From Cryphonectria parasitica EP155 (taxonomy: Eukaryota; Ascomycota; Sordariomycetes; Diaporthales; Cryphonectriaceae), in the NCBI RefSeq assembly GCF_011745365.1, contig NW_024468913.1, positions 3,348,001 to 3,412,000 on the forward strand: a stretch of 64,000 nt of DNA, in the 5' to 3' direction. Below the pieces are notes generated by a model. It worked only from the letters and a program-made list of their open reading frames with translations, was not told the origin of the DNA and searched no databases. Shown one piece after another: positions 55,901-64,000 of the stretch (position 1 is the stretch's first letter; every line of letters begins with the position of its first letter). The translations under genes were made by a program, and so were the position numbers.

Positions 55901-58900
55901 GTGGACCGAGCGATCTCTAGGCCCTTCTGCTGAAGCTTGTTCAGCAAGGCTCGGTTGTCGTTCTCGGAGGCTGTCAGGCGGCTCTTGACTGTTTGGAGTT
56001 CTCTCTCCATGCGTTCCTTGGCTTGGTCTTCTTTGAGACCAAAGTTGCCGGAGGAAAGGATCAACTTATTGAGCTCCTCAACTTGGCGGTTTAGGTTGGC
56101 GCATTCGTCTTCGAACCATTTGAGTCGTTCTTGGGCTGCGTCTAGGTCTTTCTGGAGGCTAGCCTCGCGTTCCCTTGCAATTTTGGATGCAGCACGCTCG
56201 CCAGCGATCTCGGCCTCTCTGCGAGCCTCCTCGGCCTGGGTGTACGCTGCTCTCAATTTTCGAATCTCCTGTCGTGCGTCATCCCGTTCCTTCTCTGCAG
56301 TCGTTCTCGCAGCGACTGCACGCCTTAGGGTATCTTGTGCTGCATACAACTCCTTTTCGATGACGATCTTGGACTCGTTGAGGTGGTCATATTCCACCTG
56401 AAGCTGGTCGAAATTGTGCTCACTAAGCAAAAGAACATCATCGCGAGACTGTCGCTCTCGACTGAGCTCCATCTGGGTCTGGTAAAGCTCATCCTTAAGA
56501 TCCTTGATCTGGGCCTCGAGCTGCTGCCGATTCTGATCAGCCTGCGCGTCCTCAGAGAGCCGAGCCTGAAGAACCTTCTTGGCATCTTCGGCCTCTCTCT
56601 GGACTTGTGCCTGCTGCGCCTTGAGAGCATCCAGCTGAGCCTGAACATCGCGGAGCTTGGTGCTGGCTTTTTCCTTCTCGGTAGAAAGTGCTTTGCGTTG
56701 GTCTTCGAAGGTGCGTCGTTCCATCTCGTACTTCTTGTTGTCTCCGCGGAGGAGAGCAAGTTCACTTTCCTTCTTGCGGACAAGATCCTCATATTCTGTC
56801 GATGTCTTGGACAACGCGGAGAGCTGCTGCTGCACATCTCGGTTCTCTGCCATTAACTGCTGCTGCTTGTTCTTGTAGGACTGGAGTTCCTTTTGGGCGG
56901 TATGAAGCTTCACTTCTGCGTCCTGATCGATTTGCAGCAGTTTCTCCTCCAGATCCCGCGCTTTCCTGTCCTTGACTGCGAGTTGGCTCTGTAGCATACT
57001 GAGCTCTTGCTCGAGTGTTTCCTCTTGTTCAGTTCGCTCACTCTGGCTGTTAGATATGTCCTCGATGGCTTGCTCCAAGTCAGCCACCCGACCAGCCAAT
57101 TCTGTCTTTTCTTCCTCTAATCGGCCAATTAGGGATGCGGCTTGTTCGAGCTGGCTCCGGAACTTATCAACGTCGTCTTCTGCTCTCTTCTTGGCATCCA
57201 AGAGGCCGTCAAGCTCATCCTCAAGCTTCTCAGCATCCTCGATGGCCCCAACAAGCTTGTCCTCCAGCTCAGCCTCGCGCTGCTGGAGACGCTTGAAGAT
57301 CTCCTCTTTGTCCAGGGCCAGGGCGCGCTCGCTCTCCAACGTCTGCTGCACGCGCATCATCTCCAGGTGGACGTTGCGTCGGTCCTCTTCCAGTTTTTGT
57401 CGGTCAGCCAGCTCCTGACGGACCTTGTCGTTCAGCTGGCGGATCATCTCGTCACGCTTCTTGACTTCCGTCGCGGTTCGAGTCGCTCCAAGAAGTGGCT
57501 TCATCTTGACCAAGAGCTGCCACCAAGGGTTCTTGCAAAGGTCAAGGTACACACGGAAATTTTGTTGAATCACACGTGTAGCTTCAGCACGATACAATCG
57601 CTTGTAGGCGATCCGCCTTGCCGTATAGCCTCGAGCGACAGACTGGAATCGGGCCATGATGTCCGATATAAGAGCATCACGTTGCTCTTCCAGCTCAGCG
57701 AGCACGCCGGCCCGGAAGAAGACCTTCGTAAGACCAACTCTGTACAGTGCCTTGTCCATTTTGAGCTTCTCGAGCATGATCGATGCAGCTGCCTGGCCCT
57801 CCAGGTATCCCTTCGGCATATCCTTGCAAAGCACTTCATACCGAGCACGGAACTCGGCAAAGGGAAGACGGTTCGGGAAGCCGGTGCGTGCTATTCGAAT
57901 ACCTTCCAAGACACCGTTGCATCTTAGCTGATCTAAGACAAGCAAGCCGTTGAATTGCTTCGGGCGTTTCTTATGATTGGGAAGAATACAACGAACGAAG
58001 TGAGGGTGCGTTGAGTGGAGTTGGGCCATCAGACTAGACAATTGCTCCTTGTGCCTCTGGGCGACGGTGCGGAACAGACCCTTCTTTACCCGGCTCCGCA
58101 CGGCACCACCTTCACCCTCGTTGTCGGCGCAATCGGAGAAGAGGTTCGCAATATGCTTATCTGTAGATGCCGCCAGTAACCTGGTCACGTTGTCGTTGAG
58201 AGGATCCTTGTTTTTGTCTAGCCAGCCTTCTGTGGAGTATTCGACTTCAGCCGCGTAATGGGTCAGCACGAAGCCATGACGCAGTCTTGAAGCTCTGTAC
58301 TTTGTGGATTTCTTATCCCACAATGAGTGCAACTTCTCCGTGAAGGACTTGTCAGTGGCCTTGGGCATCACACAGTCTTCGTCAAGACATGAAAAGACAC
58401 CAATAGGGTTTGGCAGCTCGATCAGGTCAATTGTCGGCTGGAGATCGCGGCCAAAATCGATGAACTTCCATTCGATCTGCTCACGGGCATACTCCTCCTG
58501 CTCGAGAACAAACATGTGATGGTTGAAGAATTGCTGAAGCTTCTCGTTGGTATAGTTTATGCAGAGCTGCTCGAAGCTGTTCTCCTCGAAGATCTCGAAA
58601 CCTGCGATATCCAGAACGCCGATGAAGTGGGACTCATCCAGCCCCATGCCGGTGCGGTCGAGTTGTCGGTTGATTCGGGTCACCAGGTCTCCAAAACCTC
58701 GCTCGTAGATACCCTTGGCAAGGGCATTGATGCCAAGGCGAACTTGCTCAGGTGTCTGCACTTTCTCGACCCACTCGCGACCGGCCTTGACCTTGGGGTG
58801 CAGCAGGCCTTGGAGGAAGGGCTCCAGTGATATTCCAAGGAGCTTGCAGACTCTATCCGCAACTTGCTTCGCATCTGGAGCGAGTCGGGCTTGGTCGACG

Positions 58901-60298
58901 GAACGGCTCTCGTTCATCACCCCAATGTTTCCGAGATGCAGCACCGCCGCCACGGTCTGGAGAATAGAGCTCTGCTCCTGTTCAGAAAATCCCATGACAT
59001 TGAAAGCCTCCATCAAGATATCCCATTCCTCCCGGTCAGACACTCCTGTGATCGTGCCTTGGCCGTCGCGTGTGTAGGCAAAGTCATCCACATCCAACCC
59101 ATCAAGGAGGAAGTCCTGTTTCAGCTTCTTATCTCCGCCCTTTAGCAGCTGGTAAAACACATGATAGTTGCGCTCGTTGGCATTGATGCGAACGACCCGA
59201 GACTTCTCCAACAAGTACCAGTCAATGAAAGCTCCCGAGATCGAGCCATTGCGGTTGAACTCGATTCGGATGAACTTTCCAAACCTGGACGAGTTGTTGT
59301 TTCGTACAGTCTGCGCGTTACCAAAGGCTTCCAGGATCGGATTTGCCCGGAGGATCTGCGCCGAAAGATTGGAATGTTGCCCTCGGCTCTTACTGGAAGA
59401 CTCTGATGGCGCAACAGCTGCAAGATATTGGATGACCTTTTTGGTGTTTTCTGTCTTTCCAGCACCAGACTCTCCCGTGACGAGGATGCTCTGGTTCTGG
59501 CCCTCCTCGATGAGGTTTCGAAATGCTTCGTCGGCCATAGCATAGATGTGCGGTTTGGTATCCTCTCGACTCCGTCCCTTGTACATGTTGATATATTCGT
59601 TCGTGTATATGGGAAGAGGACAGTACGGGTTGACGGTCACCAAGAACAGGCCGGAGTATGTATAGATGAGGTCTGATTGGTATCGCATGTGGAGGTTGTA
59701 GACGACAGATGCTTCGTTGAGGTGCGTCAGCTCTGCCATGTCATTGGCCTTGTCGAACTTTGCCGGATTGACCTTGTCGGCGCTCTCGGCGTCTACCTCT
59801 CGTTGCTGCGGGTTATCAGTGCCTGGCACCACGTAGATCCAAGAGGGCTGGCTAGCTTACGCTTCCATCGTCACACTGGACAAGCAGTCGGTTGCCACCC
59901 AGCTCTTCGACGACCCAACCCTTCACGAAGGCCACTTGCGGGTCCTTAAGCCACACGTATCGCTTTCCTGAGAAGTCGTTCTCGCCCTCTATGCCTTTTA
60001 CCGCGTCAGAGGCGCGCTGCATGTCCTCGTCTTTGATGAAAGATGGAGCAAAGGTGCCAGAATGGCGATTGTCCCCCTTCGAGATGCTCCGGACATGGCC
60101 AGACTTAGCATCGCCACTGCTAGGAAGTCCAAGGCTCCCACCAATCGATCCTCCTCGCACATGACCGGATGTTGGGGGGGTTGAAGATCCAGATGAGGGT
60201 AGTATAGGTGACGGGAAAAGGGCGGATTTCGGCCTGCTGTTCGGCGGGGCTGGGGAAGGCGACTGCCTCATGAACGGGCTGTTCCGTACCGTCCCCAT
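52912..60298 (-). CDS. myoB: Class II myosin heavy chain (MyoB/Myo1p type)
   Basis: Exons on the minus strand are 60298-59861, 59805-53524 and 53430-52912, 2412 aa. Intron 1 is 55 nt (GTAAGC). Intron 2 is 93 nt with a GC donor (GAG|GCAAGT) and joins the coiled coil in register (HKRIHE-LESQLEEQE). The N-terminal about 80 residues are disordered, then an SH3-like subdomain (KRYVWLKDPQVAFVKGWV). The motor has P-loop GESGAGKT at about 257-264, switch I NNNSSRFGK at about 315-323, switch II DIAGFEIFE, actin-binding RCILPNHKKRP and the SH helix LDQLRCNGVLEGIRI. An IQ-like neck (FQSVARGYTARR) is followed by about 1500 residues of coiled coil and a Ser/Arg tail (IPQRKSSISRVPSL). Class II myosins build the contractile ring for septation. 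Length agrees with Aspergillus MyoB (about 2400). Confidence 0.97.
53431..53523 (-). other. GC-AG intron in myosin II
   Basis: The donor is GAG|GCAAGT, the standard context of GC donors; the acceptor is ACAGTAG. The only nearby GT would break the frame, and the family keeps the coiled coil unbroken here. Confidence 0.85.
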
Positions 60299-61477
60299 CG
60301 TAACGATAGTCAACGATGCTGAATGTGTGTGACAACAGTAGTTTGTGGGTGCAAAGAGGTCTTCATGGAGGTCGTGTAAGCATCAAGATACTGCGGAATT
60401 AATGGCTTTGGGCGTCGGTCATCCAGACGCGATCGCGCAGGGCTGGCGTCTAGCAATGGGCGTTTGGTCGGTCGTCCTTTTGCTCGAGAGGGAAAAGTAA
60501 TATGGCCTCAATAACCATGTAATCACCTTCCTCTGCAGTGTTTGTGATCTGATCTCATGCTCGTAGGGAAAAGAGAGTACTCGATTCAAGCATTGAAGGG
60601 ATCAAGTCTGGCCATGTGAAATTGAAGAGTCGCAACTTCCCAACCTCCCACCCAAAGTTACACTGGGGCCTCAGCCTATGAGTGGCTCCTAGCCCCCAGA
60701 CATGTAAACAAATCCAATGACGCCGGAGCAACTGGACATGGGGGTACCCAGCCACCAGCCCCACCAACTTTAGGCGCTACCCCTGTACTACTATGTGTTG
60801 TCGTACGTACTACCACGCATGCCCTAGCATTGAAAAAAGCTTAGCGCAATCCCAACCAGTGCTGATCAGAGCGCTGAGAAACACAAAGCGCGCCAAGCCA
60901 AGGACAAGCAACATCAGCGCCACCAAACACCAAACACACACGGACCAACTTGCCTTTGTCTGTCCAGAAGCAAGTTGAGTCTTAGTACAGAAATATCTTC
61001 GTCAATCCTGATTGCTCAATATCGAGTCAGGTCTTTCGGTGTCTCGATTCTCACATTTGAACCCGACGGTCAATCTCAACCTATGTACAGCCGATGAGCG
61101 TGCCAGCACCCCATTTAACTTGGCGCATGACTCTTGATTCAACATTGAGCCCTGCTTCAGCACTATATTGCTAATCAAATTGGTGGTTGTCCTCCTTCCC
61201 ACCCCCAAGAGACACGCTCAGTGGGTAAATCTTGTTGTATACACAGCATCTAAAGACGCGTCAAAGGCAATCAATCACCTGCAGTGTTCAACTTTGCCTC
61301 GTTGCAAGCACATGCCCGCTTTTCTCCTCCCCCTTTCAGCTTTCGTGATAACAATGCACATCGTCAACACAGCACACGACATCTTTACACCTACAGCACG
61401 TTGAGTTCCTTGTCATCGACGCACCATCACAAACACATACATCACGCATCCTCATCCTTTTGCGAATCACGTCGACA
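60299..61477. other. Divergent promoter region, 1.2 kb
   Basis: This separates the myosin start (-) and the zf-C3H1-like start (+). CA-rich sequence lies at 60910-60960 and the right gene has a CACA/CATC-rich leader at 61340-61470. No gene is seen. Confidence 0.6.
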
Positions 61478-64000
61478 ATGTCTCGATATCCATACGGATA
61501 TCCCTTCCAGGGCCAGCCGCCCCAACAGCCCTACTCTTACCAACCGTCCAACACATATCCTCCTCCTGCGAGTGGGTATGGCTCGCAACCACCGCCTCAC
61601 CCGTCTTATGCGCCTCAAGCGCCTCAGGCGCATCATCCTCAACCGTACCCGCACGCCGTCGACAACTACTACTCCGCCTCTCAGTCAGCGTACGATCACA
61701 ACGCCGGTACCATCCCGGGTCTAGGCACCCCGTCAACTGGTGGCCCCTTTCCTGTGCCCTTCAATAGCTCATGGAACCAGGGAGGCTACCCAACGAGCGC
61801 CCCTTCGGCACCGTACTCTCCCCATCATGCTTCGGCCTTCTACTCTCCTCACGACCTTCCAGCATCGTACTCTCCCTACGACCCCACTCGACCGATGGTC
61901 TCGACTCCTGTCACATATCCTGTCGCACATCCAGCTTCCCAAGTGGAGGCGCCCGTCCCGCAGAATCCACAGCTCGCGGCGCAGTTCCTACCGTCTAATG
62001 AGGCAGCGCATCGCCAGCTGGAGGCTGATCTTGAGCTGAGAGAGCAGTCGAAGGAGCAGTCAAAAAAGCAGTCTCAGGTTCAGTCGGATGATGCCGAATC
62101 CCAGGACGAAGGCGAGATCAGTGAGGATGTCTTTGCTGATATCTACGACAATGTCCCAACTAAACCACCTGGGAGCCATGAGCCTGCAGCTCCACCTGCC
62201 AAGGCTGCTGGCGGCGAGGATACCGATGGATCAGATCAAGAACCCAATTTCTACGACACCGACATGGAAGATGTGCCTGCTGCGCGCGGCAACGACAGTC
62301 CCAGTCACGAAGTCCAGCTACGAGATAGTGTCAAGGTAGCTCAGGAGATGGAGCGGGACCGTTCGAGATCATACTCTCCACATCTCTCTCCGGCGGAGTT
62401 TCAGCAAGATCAGGAGCCTACCGGCACCGTCCAAGGTTAGTCTAATGCCCGGGAACTATAAGTCGACATGCTGACCTTTACTAGCTGCGAAGGAAGCCCA
62501 CGACCTGCCAGTCGGCCGTGCTATCTCCTCGCCAGCCGTGTCGCAAGGCGCTGGAGTCTCAGCGAACGGCGGAGGACACATTAGCAAGCCTGTCAGCTTG
62601 TCCAGCACCAGTGGAGCAAACGCACCACGGTCGTTCACAAGCGTGTCTGAAGCATTTAACGAGGCGAAGAAGGCTATACTGAAACTCCTACAACATGGCA
62701 TCAAATATCAGACATATATTGAGGAAGGCCTCGATGAAGAATTGGTCAAGATGCTGTTTACTCAGCTAAACTTGTCCACGGACTCAGGCCCTCCTTCAAC
62801 TTCCCAGGAGCCAGCAGCAGCTTCGGAGAAGGAGAGTCAGAATATCAGCAAGCAGCCTTCGCAGTCTTCGCAGCCGACTGTAGCCGACGCTCTCGCAAAA
62901 AAGCAGGAGGAGCGGAAGGATAGAATTGCTCGTCTCTTGGCCGAGAAGAAGGCCAAAGCCGCTGTTGCAAGCAGCAATGTGGAAGCGGGGGCGCAGCCAA
63001 ATACTGCCTCTAGTTCTGCCAGTGCAAGTCCAAGTGTCACCCCGGCTGCACCCAAAACCAGAGCCGAGAAAGACCTTCTCTTGCAACAGAAAATGGCATT
63101 GATCAGGGCTAGAAGCGCACAGAAGATCGGTCAGAAGACGTCGTCAGAGACCAAACCGTTAGAGAACAATGCCGTTCAGAAGCCGGCTGCCCCACAGGTA
63201 CTTCCAACAGAGACGCAATCGCCTGCAGGGCTTTCGTCGGTTTCTGATAGTCCTTTGCCCTCTGAGGCACAGAGCGCACCTCAGCGTCCAACCTCGAAAC
63301 CTGCAACACCTCAGCGGCCGTCGTCGACGGTGCCCACCCCGGGTTTTCTGGCTCCCTCGTCTGGATCTCGAGGATACCAGCAGCTGAATATTCGGAAGCG
63401 CCCTGTGGCCGCAGACTTCATGGACACTCCTGCCCCCGCTGCCAAGCGCCCAATGCTCGCTAACCGGCAGACTTCATCACTAGTCATTCACATCAGTGAT
63501 GACGAGGACGAGGATGAGGATGAGGATGAGGAAGATGTTGAGATGGAAGTTGATTCGCCCACTGAGGACTCCCCACCGCCAATTCAACAGACTGCGACCC
63601 TTCCTCAACGTGGTGCAGCAATTCGAGACTATCCTCCCCTGACAAATACAATCTCTACACGGCCAGCTTCTAGCCCTGGGCCGGCAGTTGCAGGCAAGGC
63701 TGCCAACGGTGATCTTATGGCCAAGGAGAAAGCTATCGAGGAGTTGAGACGGAGAATTGAGGAGGCAGAGGCTCGGGCCAAGGCGAAGCCAAAGAAAGGT
63801 TCTGCCACACCTCAAACACCTACCACTGGGGACGCCACCCCTGCCGAGCAGGCAATCAAGCCTACCATGTCCCAGAGAGTCTCAGCGAGCGATGTGGGCG
63901 ATGAGAATGGCCTGCCTGAACAGATGCCCCCAGGAGCCCGAGCTACTGCCACCCCAGAGCCCATGCCAAGCCTGGTAATGGCTGATCAACAGCCTGAGAA
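61478..64000 (+). CDS. Probable zf-C3H1 / Red1-like nuclear RNA-surveillance protein (3' partial)
   Basis: The model is join(61478..62435, 62485..64000+), at least 824 aa, one 49-nt intron (GTTAGT, branch CTGAC). The start is Pro/Tyr/Gln-rich and disordered (YPFQGQPPQQPYSYQ). An acidic part (DEGEISEDVFADIYDN; DTDMEDVP) and an Arg/Ser patch (ERDRSRSYSPHLSP) follow, then a helix (AFNEAKKAILKLLQHGIKY), a charged coiled segment (ALAKKQEERKDRIARLLAEK), LLQQKMALIRAR, a very acidic block (ISDDEDEDEDEDEEDVE) and another helix (AIEELRRRIEEAEARAK). This order is what I recall for fungal homologues of S. pombe Red1, a scaffold of the MTREC complex that sends transcripts to the nuclear exosome and carries a zf-C3H1 at its C-terminus. 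That zinc finger would lie beyond the window, so the identity is tentative. Confidence 0.6.

Noticed and set aside
13..64000. tRNA, rRNA, CRISPR or intact transposon
   Set aside because: I looked for tRNA T-loop motifs (GGTTCGAATCC-like), repeat-spacer arrays, and transposase or reverse-transcriptase motifs; none was convincing. Only the chromo-like stretch hints at a retroelement.

Overview
This is nuclear DNA of a filamentous ascomycete (Pezizomycotina; most likely a Sordariomycete, though that last step is an impression). The genes have several short introns of about 50-120 nt, often with CTGAC/CTAAC-type branch sites. Families typical of moulds are present: a CYP505-type reductase, a CFEM GPI protein, an HsbA-like wall protein, fungal STAND/NACHT proteins, class II myosin of the MyoB type, and fungal-type glucokinase. 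Coding sequence is GC-rich at third positions, and intergenic DNA carries many poly-C, poly-A, (CA)n and (GA)n tracts. No tRNA, rRNA, CRISPR array or intact transposon was recognised. Exon joins were built by eye from splice sites, reading frame and family conservation.

Left part (1-31.5 kb): the 3' end of a CYP505-like P450 reductase and a medium-chain enoyl reductase come first. A locus bounded by two giant paralogous STAND proteins follows. STAND-A (4.7-12.5 kb, +, about 2390 aa) and STAND-B (25.9-19.0 kb, -, about 2235 aa) point towards each other. Between them lie a CoA-dependent acyltransferase, a DUF1810 protein with a chromodomain-like stretch just behind it, and a secreted HsbA-like protein. 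STAND-B carries an apparent +1 frameshift. NAD biosynthesis (quinolinate phosphoribosyltransferase) and glucokinase come next.

Middle (31.5-45.2 kb): an 8.7 kb gap has no supportable gene. It is followed by a HSPA12-like Hsp70 with a poly-Q N-terminus and another 2.3 kb gene-free stretch holding decayed repeats.

Right part (45.2-64 kb): this is a dense, mostly housekeeping block. It contains a thaumatin-like protein with a GPI-like tail, a small ankyrin protein, RNA polymerase III subunit RPC11 tail-to-tail with Mediator subunit MED31, a CFEM GPI protein, class II myosin heavy chain, and divergently from it the 5' part of a probable zf-C3H1/Red1-like RNA-surveillance protein that runs off the end.

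Most notable: the inward-facing STAND pair with part of its intron positions conserved, the possible DUF1810-chromodomain fusion, and two GC-AG introns (RPC11 and myosin II), one of them following a 10-nt first coding exon.
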